64,000 nt of DNA from Bifidobacterium reuteri DSM 23975 (GTDB lineage: Bacteria > Actinomycetota > Actinomycetes > Actinomycetales > Bifidobacteriaceae). Shown in pieces: positions 19,325 to 28,800 of the stretch. The first letter of the stretch is position 1. Every line of letters begins with the position of its first letter. The DNA lies in assembly GCF_000741695.1 (NCBI RefSeq), contig NZ_JGZK01000005.1, positions 276,089-340,088 on the forward strand, given 5' to 3'. The notes beneath the pieces are model-generated. The model was not told the DNA's origin, ran no database searches, and saw nothing but the letters and a program-made list of their open reading frames with translations. The translations under genes and the position numbers were made by a program.

Positions 19325-20284
19325 TTACTTGGCGAACGGTTCGGACGCCTTGTCGAGCGCGGCCACCTCGTCGTCGGTCAGGTCAAGGGCGACCGAAGCC
19401 AGCAGGGCGGGCAGCTGCTCGGGCGTTCGGGCGGAGGCAATCGGGCCGGCGACCTGCGGACGGTGACGCAGCCAAGCCAGCGCCACGGTGGCGATCTGCG
19501 CATCGTGCGCCTTGGCCACCGCATCAAGCGCGTCAACGAGCGCGAACCCGTCGGCGTTGAGGTAGTCGGCGACCATGCCCTGGCGGGCCTTGCCCTCGGC
19601 GTCGGCTGCGGAACGGTACTTGCCGGTCAGGAAGCCGGCGGCCAGCGAGAAGTAGGGGAACACCGCGAGGTTCTCGCGTGCGGCCACCGGGGCGAGCGTG
19701 CGCTCGTAGTTGCCGCGGGTCACAAGGTTGTAGTGCGGTTCCAGTGCGACCGGCAGCGCGTAGCCGTGCTCGCGGGCGATGGAGAACCACTCCTTGATGC
19801 GATCGGCTGTGTAGTTCGACAGACCGATCGCGCGGATCTTGCCAGCCTTGACCAGTTCGTCGAATGCGGCGACGGTCTCCTCGAGCGGGGTGTTCTTGTC
19901 GTCGAAGTGGGCGTAGTACAAGTCGATGGCGTCCACGCCGAGACGCAGCAGCGACTCGTTCGCCGCGGCGATCACGTTGTCGTGCGACAGGCCCTTGTAC
20001 TGCGGGTGCTCGCTCACCTTGGTGGCGATGACCACGTCGTCGCGGTTGGACCGCACGGCCAGCCAGCGGCCGAGGATGATCTCGGACTCGCCGCCCGCGT
20101 TGCCCGGCGCCCATGCCGAATACACGTCGGCGGTATCGATGAAGTTGCCGCCCGCCTCGACGTACTCGTCCAGCACCTTGCGGCTGGTCGCCTCGTCGCT
20201 GGTCCAGCCGAACGTGTTGCCGCCCAGTACCAGCGGGAACACCTCCAGGTCGCTGTCGCCCACCTTCACTCGCTGATCGGTCAT
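19325..20284 (-). CDS. Aldo/keto reductase
   Basis: The 319-residue NADPH-dependent oxidoreductase has a (beta/alpha)8 barrel. The catalytic tetrad is visible: Asp and Tyr in FIDTADVYSAW, Lys in VVIATKVSEH, and His in DLYYAHFDD. GLSNYTADRIKEW and the C-terminal cofactor block PIASARTPEQLPAL are also typical. It resembles the AKR11/YajO-type group; the substrate is unknown. The ATG at 20284 has AAAGGATG just upstream; the longer open frame to 20527 has no such support. Confidence 0.9.
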   Translation of the reverse strand: MTDQRVKVGDSDLEVFPLVLGGNTFGWTSDEATSRKVLDEYVEAGGNFIDTADVYSAWAPGNAGGESEIILGRWLAVRSNRDDVVIATKVSEHPQYKGLSHDNVIAAANESLLRLGVDAIDLYYAHFDDKNTPLEETVAAFDELVKAGKIRAIGLSNYTADRIKEWFSIAREHGYALPVALEPHYNLVTRGNYERTLAPVAARENLAVFPYFSLAAGFLTGKYRSAADAEGKARQGMVADYLNADGFALVDALDAVAKAHDAQIATVALAWLRHRPQVAGPIASARTPEQLPALLASVALDLTDDEVAALDKASEPFAK

Positions 20285-20548
20285 CTTGACATCCTTTCGT
20301 CGTCTTTGCGCGAATCGTCGCCGCATCCCGACCGGAGCGACGGTCCAGGATGCGGCTTCGATTATTGTCGCGCGCGACACGGCATACGGGAATGCGATTG
20401 CACGCAGTTCCGCTCTTGGCGGACAGGTATGGCGTGATTTTGCCGTACCTTGGCATTCGCTGTTGGCCAAAGCCCACACGGAAGCATCCTCACGGGTTCC
20501 TGTCGTGACTATCGTGGGAAACGTCATTGTTGCGAGGGGAGTGGAATC

Positions 20549-20848
20549 ATGTCATTGACCAGTGAACAGCGCGCGAACACCATCCGCGAATTCCGTGAGA
20601 ACATGCGTTTGCTGGGCCTGACCGCCGACCAGATCGGCGCGGACTTCGGCGTCAGTGGCCAGACCATCGAACGCATCATCGACCTGCGCACCGGAGTGCT
20701 GGAGTATCCGTGGATCGTGCGCGGATACCTGCTGGACAAGGCAGCCGCAGCCGGCGTGACGCTGGTGCCGTTCACCGCCCTGCGCGGCGACCCGCACGAC
20801 TACTGGTTCCTCGACGACCGGGTCATCGACGCGAACCGGCTGGATTAG
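20549..20848 (+). CDS. DUF2316 family protein
   Basis: A 99-residue protein with an HTH-like N-terminal half (LGLTADQIGADFGVSGQTIERI, about 23-44) followed by a conserved tail, LRGDPHDYWFLDD. This matches the DUF2316 family, which is widespread in Gram-positive bacteria and of unknown function, possibly DNA-binding. GAGGGGAGTGG precedes the ATG. It is divergent from the aldo/keto reductase, which it could regulate (inference). Confidence 0.8.
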   Translation: MSLTSEQRANTIREFRENMRLLGLTADQIGADFGVSGQTIERIIDLRTGVLEYPWIVRGYLLDKAAAAGVTLVPFTALRGDPHDYWFLDDRVIDANRLD

Positions 20849-20904
20849 CTGTTATCCGCTTGTTGTATGGCATGGCCTGCAGTATGAGATTCGCTGAGCC
20901 ACCG

Positions 20905-22116
20905 TCACCGATTATTGGAAAGTAGCCAGTCAATGATGTTCATTCCTTGGATACCGTCTCGTGTCTGAGGAAACTCATCCATGCTCAGCACATATTTGGG
21001 CCAGTTATCACGAATGCCATCGAATGCGCCGAATTCTCGGTCAGCGGTCTGCTGTGATTCGAGGAGATACGAGACCTGATAGTAGGAAAGATCGTCTCCT
21101 CGACGCGCGATGAAATCGATTTCCTTGTCGGCGATTTTGCCGACTCGAACGTCATAGCCACGGCGTCTGAGCTCCATGTAGACGATGCCCTCCAGAACCT
21201 GATCGATTGCGTTTGCGTTGTTAAGTCCAATGGCATGACGCAGTCCCTGATCGACCACGTAATACTTCTCATTAATTTTCAGCGTACGCTTGCCTATCGT
21301 GTCCTCGCGTGGAACACGGTAGATGAGGAATGCCTTGCTCGCGGCGTTGAGATAATTGGCGATGGTCTCGGCCGATACTTTGCGCTGCTCGCTTTTCATG
21401 TATGCGGCGATATTCGCGGCGGTAACCAGATGTCCTTCCTCACTGATGACGTAACGTATGACCCTTTCCAGTGAGTCGGCATCTCGTATCCCCGCGTGCC
21501 GGATGACGTCCTTGAACAGTATGGTCGAGAACAGGTCCTCGAGGTAATGCAGGGAAGCCGTCTCGTCAAAGGCCAGATCGGTCTGGAAGGGGAATCCACC
21601 TTGGGCTACATATCTGCGGAACGCAGATCGTTCATCGACCGGGCCGGCTGCTTGACGAAACGCATCAAGGAATTCGGCGAATGAGAACGGGTATACGTCG
21701 ATGGTGATGTAACGGCCAGTGATATAGGTGGCGAGATCGCTGGACAGCATGCGTGCATTCGAGCCGGTCAGATAGATATCGGCATCGTAATCCACTATGA
21801 AGGAACGCACCGCCTTCTCCCAGTGAATGACCTCTTGGATTTCGTCGAAGAACAGGCGAATAGTACCTTGTGTTCCTGCCATGTGTTTCGCGACATACTG
21901 ATTGAGATCATCGGCGTTCGCGATACCGGCATACTCGCTTGATTCGAAATTGATATGAAGCATGGATTGTTCGGCAACGCCTTCGCTGATTAGCCGTTGC
22001 CGGATGAGCTCCAGTAACGTCGATTTGCCGGAGCGCCTGGCTCCCACCAGCACTTTGATGACGTTCTTTCCCATGAAGGGACGTATTTGCTGCATATATG
22101 CAGGTCTATCAATCAT
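20905..22116 (-). CDS. ATP-binding protein (AAA14/DUF4143 type)
   Basis: The 403-residue P-loop ATPase has Walker A GARRSGKST near residue 26 and Walker B LFFDEIQEV near 88, then sensor block YLTGSNARML. The C-terminal half has the DUF4143 layout: VAAENIA-like winged helix region, YVVDQGLRHAIG, and a nuclease-like GKIADKEIDFIARR motif. The ATG at 22116 has GAGGAAGGG upstream. Base composition is clearly lower in GC than the neighbours, suggesting acquisition. Function of this family is unclear; links to mobile elements and toxin-like roles have been proposed. Confidence 0.85.
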   Translation of the reverse strand: MIDRPAYMQQIRPFMGKNVIKVLVGARRSGKSTLLELIRQRLISEGVAEQSMLHINFESSEYAGIANADDLNQYVAKHMAGTQGTIRLFFDEIQEVIHWEKAVRSFIVDYDADIYLTGSNARMLSSDLATYITGRYITIDVYPFSFAEFLDAFRQAAGPVDERSAFRRYVAQGGFPFQTDLAFDETASLHYLEDLFSTILFKDVIRHAGIRDADSLERVIRYVISEEGHLVTAANIAAYMKSEQRKVSAETIANYLNAASKAFLIYRVPREDTIGKRTLKINEKYYVVDQGLRHAIGLNNANAIDQVLEGIVYMELRRRGYDVRVGKIADKEIDFIARRGDDLSYYQVSYLLESQQTADREFGAFDGIRDNWPKYVLSMDEFPQTRDGIQGMNIIDWLLSNNR

Positions 22117-22176
22117 GGTGAATCCCTTCCTCATATGAAATCAAGTATGATTGATGTATCTGACCAATTGTTTAAT

Positions 22177-22198
22177 AGAATCGATTATAATCGATTCT
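22177..22198. promoter_or_regulatory. Perfect 22-bp palindrome upstream of the ATPase gene
   Basis: AGAATCGATTA followed directly by its complement TAATCGATTCT, 61 bases upstream of the ATPase start, in an AT-rich gap (22117-22353) shared with the divergent SRAP gene. It may be an operator or a short terminator hairpin. Confidence 0.5.
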
Positions 22199-22353
22199 TT
22201 AGTGGATTACAGCATGTGCTTAAACGTATCTGATTGTGATTGTGCTTCTATGATGCCGATTTCGACATGATTGACTGATGGAATGATGCTAAGCAACACG
22301 TCGGGATTGATCGGCGGCAAGCTCCTGCCATGCCGAATGATATGCTTCTCGCT

Positions 22354-23157
22354 GTGTGCAGGTGCTTTGCGGCTGATTTGGATTGGGGCGCGGTTGCGAA
22401 ACAATTCGGTGTGGAGGCGGGTGAGAACGAGGACGGCGGCAACAGTGGCGCGGATGCCGCTTCGCTGCCACGGCCGTCATATAACGTCAGGCCCGGGCAA
22501 ACCATCGCGGTCGTGGCGCAGGGCGGGGACGGCCGACGCCATTTGACCGGTGCGCGCTGGTCTCTGGTGCCGTCGTGGAGCGCTGGCCCGGCCCTGACGT
22601 ATCCGACATACAATGCTCGCATCGAATCTGCCGAGGCGAAGCCGACATTCGCCGAGTCGACCAGATCGATGCGGGCCGTCATCCCCGCTTCCGGATACTA
22701 CGAGTTCCGTGGCCGACGGCCGTTCTATTTCCATGCGCCGGACGACAGACCACTGGCAATGGCCGGACTGTTCTCCTGGTGGCGGGCGAGTTCGTCTTCG
22801 GCGACGTCGCCGGTATCGGCGGCGGATTCGTCAAGTTCGTTGAATCCGATGATTTCGTCAATTCCGCCGAGAAAAGCGTCTCCATGGATGCTGACCGCGA
22901 CGATACTCACCTGCCCGGCGGTGGACGGGCCGGCGACGGTCCACGACCGCATGCCGGTGCTCGTCCCCTCAGACATGACCGGCGCATGGCTCGACCGCTC
23001 GATCGACGGCTCGTCGTTGCTCGCGGACCTCGCATCGAACGGGACCGAGCTTTCGCGCCGGCTCGCCTTCCATGAGGTCGCCCCGTTCGCCCCAACGGAT
23101 GACGGTCGCCGCATCATACGGCCGCTGGTCCAAGCCGAGGCCCCGACCCTGTTCTGA
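22354..23157 (+). CDS. SOS response-associated peptidase (SRAP/HMCES family)
   Basis: The 267-residue protein belongs to the family that crosslinks to abasic sites in single-stranded DNA through an N-terminal cysteine. The start is decided by chemistry: GTG at 22354 is followed by TGC, so Cys becomes the first residue after Met removal, as the mechanism requires. Other family residues are the Asn of YNVRPGQ and YNARIESAE, Glu in SGYYEFRG, and His in VHDRMPVLVP. A serine-rich insertion (about residues 155-180) is unusual. No clear ribosome binding site precedes the start. Confidence 0.85.
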   Translation: MCRCFAADLDWGAVAKQFGVEAGENEDGGNSGADAASLPRPSYNVRPGQTIAVVAQGGDGRRHLTGARWSLVPSWSAGPALTYPTYNARIESAEAKPTFAESTRSMRAVIPASGYYEFRGRRPFYFHAPDDRPLAMAGLFSWWRASSSSATSPVSAADSSSSLNPMISSIPPRKASPWMLTATILTCPAVDGPATVHDRMPVLVPSDMTGAWLDRSIDGSSLLADLASNGTELSRRLAFHEVAPFAPTDDGRRIIRPLVQAEAPTLF

Positions 23158-23225
23158 CAATCGAATGTCGGATATACGATCCTCGCATTCATTGCAGCAA
23201 AACAAACCGTTCAGCGAAGGTCACA

Positions 23226-23309
23226 TCATAGGCAAAGCCACCCGTCGGCGGTGATGATGCGGAACACGTCACAGTAGCCGTCGACAAGCAGGACAGCGGC
23301 TGCGTTCAT
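23226..23309 (-). pseudogene. Relic of a GNAT acetyltransferase C-terminus
   Basis: Positions 23237-23270 are identical over 34 bases to 24992-25025, the 3' part of the acetyltransferase gene at 24969-25604. Read on the minus strand the piece encodes DGYCDVFRIITADGW before a stop, against DRYHDDVFRIITADGW in the intact gene. The rest of the gene is missing. It looks like a decayed duplicate that now brackets hipBA together with the intact copy. Confidence 0.55.
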
Positions 23310-23320
23310 GAATCCGCTGG

Positions 23321-24541
23321 TCATTCCAACGACCTAATCGCCGCAGAGAAACGTTCACTCATTAGGTTGATGGACTGGGCGTCAATGCGGCGCATGGCGG
23401 CTCGAGGCACTGCCTGAGACAGTGCGGATCGCAGTGTTCTGGACCATTGTTCCGCATATTTTCGGCTAACGCCGAACAACTCAAGGCAATCATCGGTCAG
23501 CAGTTTGCCCATACTTACTTCGGCGTCGCCGAAAAGCGCTATTTGATGCACATCCGGAACCGCCGCATCATACGGTTCGGGATTCATATCGAACGCGGGG
23601 GATAGCTTCCAGCCATTGCCGCACCGCAGATACCCATGATTGCGCATATGATCGTCCAGATTCCCGATAGCCGCGCCGAACATGGCCCGACGCCACAACT
23701 CACCGGTATCACCTCCCGAACGTCGGGTGAATTCCGCCAAATCAAGCCAATCTCCACCAACCCCATCAGACGATTCCAATGCGGTCAGCGCCGACATATA
23801 GGGGATTCTGGTCATGGCCTCCGCTGATGGCGCGGGTCTCCTGTCGAAGCGTTTGGTAAGTAGAACCGTTCGATTGCGTCCATCAGCATCTTTGATGGTC
23901 AAGGTTTGATGCTCAGGCACATCGATATTCGCCATACACGCGATTTCCAGCGTGACAGCCTCCCAGCCGATGACGTCCCATTCGTCTCCGTCGGGTTTGG
24001 GGAATTTGGCGAGCCACAGCGAACCTTGATCTGTCACCGATGCCTTTGGGCGAGCGCCGCCCAAGGATCCAGTCGCCCGGTAAAGTCTGCGCAGCGAGAC
24101 GTCGCTGACATCACGATTCTGTTCCACGGCGTCGGCGGTGTTCAGCAGTTCCGGCAGATTGGCCAAGACCGGTACTCCTTCATCGCCGGCCACAGGCCTG
24201 CCCTCGATGCAGTACCGTATGGCGCCCTGACGGGTCAGGTCATTCACGCCGAACAGATATTCTGATTCGCTGACGCGGATTCTCTTCAGACTGCGGGCGA
24301 GTATCTTGCGTCCCCAACGGTCGGGGGCGGAATCCGAAAACGGTCCTAGTCCTGAAAAGAAGAACGGAGCCAGTGAGCGCGGCAGGGATGGGAACAGGTC
24401 GAATGAATCCTGTCGGTGGATGTAGTCTGCGTCATATCGGAATGACAAGTCATCCCCGGTGGCGTATAGGGTCCCGGCCGTAGTCTCGTCTCCACTCTCC
24501 AATGTGACGGCGACTGTCGCCTCGACGGTTTTCGCCGACAT
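23321..24541 (-). CDS. hipA: HipA-family serine/threonine kinase toxin
   Basis: The 406-residue protein has the HipA layout: N-terminal HipA_N part (DLFPSLPRSLAPFFFSGLGP), the glycine-rich ATP loop region GSLGGARPKA near residue 155, catalytic block GNLDDHMRNHG near 300 and metal-binding SPAFDMNP about 20 residues later. E. coli HipA phosphorylates glutamyl-tRNA synthetase and causes dormancy; the target here is unknown. It starts 3 bases after the hipB stop, and its ribosome binding site GAGGAG lies within the end of hipB, so the two are translationally coupled. Confidence 0.9.
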   Translation of the reverse strand: MSAKTVEATVAVTLESGDETTAGTLYATGDDLSFRYDADYIHRQDSFDLFPSLPRSLAPFFFSGLGPFSDSAPDRWGRKILARSLKRIRVSESEYLFGVNDLTRQGAIRYCIEGRPVAGDEGVPVLANLPELLNTADAVEQNRDVSDVSLRRLYRATGSLGGARPKASVTDQGSLWLAKFPKPDGDEWDVIGWEAVTLEIACMANIDVPEHQTLTIKDADGRNRTVLLTKRFDRRPAPSAEAMTRIPYMSALTALESSDGVGGDWLDLAEFTRRSGGDTGELWRRAMFGAAIGNLDDHMRNHGYLRCGNGWKLSPAFDMNPEPYDAAVPDVHQIALFGDAEVSMGKLLTDDCLELFGVSRKYAEQWSRTLRSALSQAVPRAAMRRIDAQSINLMSERFSAAIRSLE

Positions 24542-24544
24542 GAT

Positions 24545-24838
24545 CTATCTCCTCACCCGCTGGGGAAGTTGCTCTCCGGCCCGTAATCTGCCGAGGTCGG
24601 TCGAATACGGGTCACACGACGATACCAGTGCATCCGCCATTTGAAGCACGCGGGCAATGCTCAGCAAGGAGTCGGTGCGAACCGGCTTTCCCTGTTCGAG
24701 ATTCGACACCGTGGTAGGGCTCACTCCTGCGCGTTGCGCCACGTCGGCGACAGTCAGCGACAGTAGACGACGCTGCTGAGACAGTCGTTCCCCCATGATT
24801 CGCAAATCACGTCTCACTGTTGTGGGCACATATTTCAT
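24545..24838 (-). CDS. hipB: HipB-type XRE antitoxin/repressor
   Basis: The 97-residue helix-turn-helix protein has an XRE domain at about residues 20-72: LTVADVAQRAGVSPTTVSNLEQG, where the recognition helix is SPTTVSNLE. It precedes and nearly touches hipA, as in known HipBA modules, where HipB neutralises HipA and represses the operon. The ATG at 24838 follows GTAAAGAGACC, a modest ribosome binding site. Confidence 0.9.
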   Translation of the reverse strand: MKYVPTTVRRDLRIMGERLSQQRRLLSLTVADVAQRAGVSPTTVSNLEQGKPVRTDSLLSIARVLQMADALVSSCDPYSTDLGRLRAGEQLPQRVRR

Positions 24839-24940
24839 GCGGTCTCTTTACGATTAGTATTTTCTATGTAAACGAGGATAAGCAATAGTATACTGTATGT
24901 TATTCTTCACAACCAGAGAACAGTCGCAACCAGAGAACAG
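24839..24940 (-). promoter_or_regulatory. Probable hipBA promoter and operator region
   Basis: AT-rich stretch upstream of hipB. It contains the palindrome AGTATACT (about 24886-24893) which overlaps a TATACT box on the minus strand, and further upstream a 14-bp direct repeat CAACCAGAGAACAG at 24910-24923 and 24927-24940 (17-base period). Either could bind HipB. Confidence 0.4.
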
Positions 24941-24968
24941 GGAATCCCGATGATATCAGTAGCATCGT

Positions 24969-25604
24969 TTATTGCTCGGGTGCGCCGTCGCGCCACCCGT
25001 CGGCGGTGATGATGCGGAACACGTCGTCGTGGTAACGGTCGATGAGCGGATAGTAGTCGTGCTGCGATTCGGTCACGACGGTCAGTCCGCACTTGGCCAT
25101 CACACGGCCGGATTGCGTGTTTTCGCGGTAGTGGCCGCCCCATGCCGCCTCCGCGTGCAGATCGTCGAACGCGTATCCGAGCACGGCACGCAACGCCTCG
25201 GGCATATATCCCTTGCCCCAGAACGGACGGCCGATCCAATAGCCGAGTTCCAGCGCATTGCCGCCGAGATACGTGTCGTAGTAGCTCCCGCCGAGCTCCG
25301 GACCGGCGGTCACCGCGTCGATGGTGTAATGACTGACGGGTTTGAGCGCGATGCTACCCACCGGCTCGTTATCCGCGGCGGGTCCGGACGCGTCGCCGCC
25401 CTTTATCGTGATGGCCCAGTTGTTCTCCACGGCGAGGATGCCCCGGATGTCATTCATGCTGCCCTCGACGCTGGTGTGCGGCGGCCATCCGCAGCTGAGC
25501 CCGATCTCGGGGTCTGAGGCGTACCGGAACAGCGAGGCCGCCTCGGCCGCGTCATCCGCCTTCCAAGGGCGCAGCAGCAGTCGTTCGGTCTGGATGCTCT
25601 TCAT
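24969..25604 (-). CDS. GNAT acetyltransferase (RimJ/RimL type)
   Basis: The 211-residue protein resembles ribosomal-protein N-acetyltransferases: it starts TERLLLRPWKADDAAE, has GSIALKPVSHY, ELGYWIGRPFWGKGYMPEA (acetyl-CoA region, about 125-143) and the late block NTQSGRVMAKCGLTVV. A long insertion (about 55-95) separates the first two blocks. The ATG at 25604 has GAAAGGCG upstream. Its 3' end is partly duplicated at 23.2 kb. Substrate unknown. Confidence 0.85.
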   Translation of the reverse strand: MKSIQTERLLLRPWKADDAAEAASLFRYASDPEIGLSCGWPPHTSVEGSMNDIRGILAVENNWAITIKGGDASGPAADNEPVGSIALKPVSHYTIDAVTAGPELGGSYYDTYLGGNALELGYWIGRPFWGKGYMPEALRAVLGYAFDDLHAEAAWGGHYRENTQSGRVMAKCGLTVVTESQHDYYPLIDRYHDDVFRIITADGWRDGAPEQ

Positions 25605-25667
25605 GTCGGCGCCTTTCAACGGAGTGGTTTGATCCTATGTCTGTATCGTAATTGGTTGAGTGGTGCT

Positions 25668-25713
25668 GGCCCCCTCTGACGAGGGGGCTGTCAGCGAAGC
25701 TGACTGGGGGAGA
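25668..25713 (+). repeat. Palindromic repeat module (copy 2)
   Basis: Begins GGCCCCCTCTGACGAGGGGG, then CTGTCAGCGAAGCTGACTGGGGGAG: two small hairpins in the same order as at 8189-8234. It lies in the 283-base gap between the divergent acetyltransferase and primase-helicase genes; no other feature is seen in that gap. Confidence 0.7.
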
Positions 25714-25887
25714 GAAAAAAGCTAAATCCTCTCAATTATGTACATCCATTGGCGATGGTCATGAATTGCGGATTCATCACGAATAATGAAATGGCCGTTC
25801 CGTCCTGATAATGTCGGCGGTTGTTTGGGCACGACGGTAGCGTGTTGGGTAACAGATGAATCCGTCGGTCAAAGGAGCGCGGCTGAT

Positions 25888-28800
25888 ATGGCTGAACCGG
25901 AATATGCCGTACTGTTTGATCAGCTTTTCGTCCTTGACGATGTCATCGAACATGCCGGTGGAACCGCGCCTGCGGTAATACTGTGCCATCGTGAGGGCAA
26001 AGGCGCCAGCGCGAACGAATTACGCGTGAAAAACGGTTCTATCACAGGCATCAGCATGGGTGAAATCCGGTACGTGTCACAGGCCGACTGGCGACTTGGC
26101 AAATGCGAATATAAACGACGAACCCACGCGCAGGAGCTGCAACGGATGGAATCCACGCGCGGCGGAGACGATTCAAAAAGCGTTGAAGGCAAACGAGCCG
26201 ATGCATCTGTGTCATCAATCAATGCCCACAGTGCGCCCGAACGGAAGATCCAATTATTCCGCTCCCTGTTTCGCGGCCGTGACGACGTATACGCGCACGG
26301 ATTCGTGAGCCAGAAAACCGGCAAGGTCGGATATGCGCCGGCGGCATGGAATGAATGGACCACATTGCCGAATGGCAAAAGGGTGCCCACTCCGCCGGAT
26401 CGGCGTCGTTGCAAACCTCTGACCGATCAGATATTGCTTGAGCATTTCACCAAGCGAGACATGAGGATGACGAATGTCGTCGGACTGTACCCGATGTCCA
26501 AGGAGTCAAAGGTCTGGTTTCTGGCCATCGATTTCGACGACGCCGGCTGGCGCGATGAGATCACTGCGACCCGACGTATCTGCGAGCAGCATGGGTTGAC
26601 GCCGGCCATGGAACGTTCACGCTCCGGTGACGGAGGACACCTATGGCTGTTCTTCACCGAACAGGTCGAAGCCGCTCAAGCCCGGCGTATGGGAGACGTA
26701 TTGCTCACCGAAGCGTCCGATCTGGTGAACATCACATTCCGCTCATACGATCGTATGTTTCCCAACCAGAACACGTTACCCGCCGGTGGTTTCGGCAATC
26801 TAATCGCACTGCCTCTGCAACGTTTGGCAAGGGACAAAGGCAACAGCGTGTTCGTGGATGAACGATTCGAGCCATACCCGGACCAGTGGGCATATCTGGC
26901 CTCAATCAGGCGAATCACGCCCGAGCAAGTGCATGCCATCGCTTCCCTGTCCTCAACGTTGGAAGGACCGCTGGGCAGTCTCAACCGGGAAGGACCACCT
27001 GCGGAATCTTGGGCCAAGAAATCCCCTGCACATTCGGACGCAACGCACACGCGACCGGATGACAACGCCTATCAGCAGGTGATATTCGACCAATTCAATG
27101 GGAATCATTCCATCAAACAACACAGAACGCTCACTCCAACGGATGTCCCCGAAACTGTTGATATCGTCGAGCGCAACATGCTCGTCATACCGAAAAACGG
27201 CATGACGGCACTCGCGCTCAACACGATACGACGACTTGCGGCATTCGCCAACCCGGATTTCTATCGAGCCCAGGCCATGCGCCAGCCCGTATACAACAAG
27301 CCGCGCATTATCTATCGCGGCGAAGAAACAGATGCTGCAATCCTACTGCCTCGTGGGTGCAAAGATCCACTGGCCACCTTACTGAGCGAGGCCGGAGCCA
27401 CAGTGATCTGCACGGACGAACGCAATGCGGGCAAACGCATACGCGCACAATTCACCGGCACACTCAACAAACAGCAAATCTCCGCCGCAAAAGCCCTGCT
27501 CGCACATGACAACGGCATCCTCATCGCGCCAACCGGCTTCGGTAAAACCGTGATAGCAGCCGATCTCATCGCCAAACGCAAAACCAGCACGTTGATCGTA
27601 CTACGGTCGTCCGCACTGCTCGGTCAGTGGAAGGAACGGCTCGAACAATTCCTCAACGTCACAGCGACACTGCCGCCATTGCGAACCAGAACCGGACGAA
27701 TCAGCCGACGGCAACGCAGCGTCATCGGCCAGATCGGCGGTGGACGAAACGAACCCAACGGCATCATCGACATTGCATTGGCACAGTCGCTCTTCGAACA
27801 AGGCGACGTACCCGGAGACAAGCACATCAAAACCCTCGTCAGGAACTACGGCATGGTGATTTTCGACGAATGCCACCACGTCGCCTCCATCGACACCGAA
27901 GCCATCGCACAAGCAGCCACCGCCAAATACGTCTATGGACTTACCGGCACCTTGAAACGCGACGACGGCATGCATCCCATAGCCGTCATGCAATGCGGGC
28001 CGGTACGGTACACCGTCGATGTCAAAGACCAGATGGCCTCGCAACACTTCACACGCCGGTTCATTCCGCGATTCACGCCCGTCAACCTCGACCTCATCGA
28101 ACCATACACGTATCACGACTATCTTGAAGCGGCATGTGCCAATGAGGAACGCAACGCCATGATTCTCAACGATGCCATGAACATCATCGACGAAGGCCGC
28201 ACGCCACTTCTGCTCACCAAACGCATCGAACACGCCAAATCGCTCGCCGATGGGCTACAAACACGCGGATGTGCGCATGTGATCCTTCTCTATGGCGCAG
28301 ATCCGAAGAAAACCAAACAAGCCAACCTGGACCGGCTCGCCCATGTTTCCCCGGGGGAGAGTCTTGTCGTTGTGGCGACTGGCAGCTATATCGGCGAAGG
28401 ATTCGACCAGAAACGGCTCGATACGCTTCTGCTCGCCGCTCCGGTGTCCGTGGAAGCGGCCGTCACCCAATACGTGGGGCGTCTGCACCGCGACAATGAT
28501 GGCAAATGTGAGGTACGCGTCTACGACTATATCGATGCGACCGTGCCCATGGCCACTGGCATGTATCGCAAACGATTGAAGGCATATTTGGCGCAAGGAT
28601 ATGAGCCACTGCTGTCCGAAGAGGACCGGACCTGCGCGATGCGACAGGCCAAGACGAAGGCGTTGATGCAGCGCAAGGCGAGTCTGACGCAGACGGATGC
28701 CGGCAAGGATACGCCCGTCATCACCGCGGCGGGATTCCTCAAGACGCTCCGTGATGACATCGATCATTGCGGGCACACGATGACCATCCATGCCGGATAC

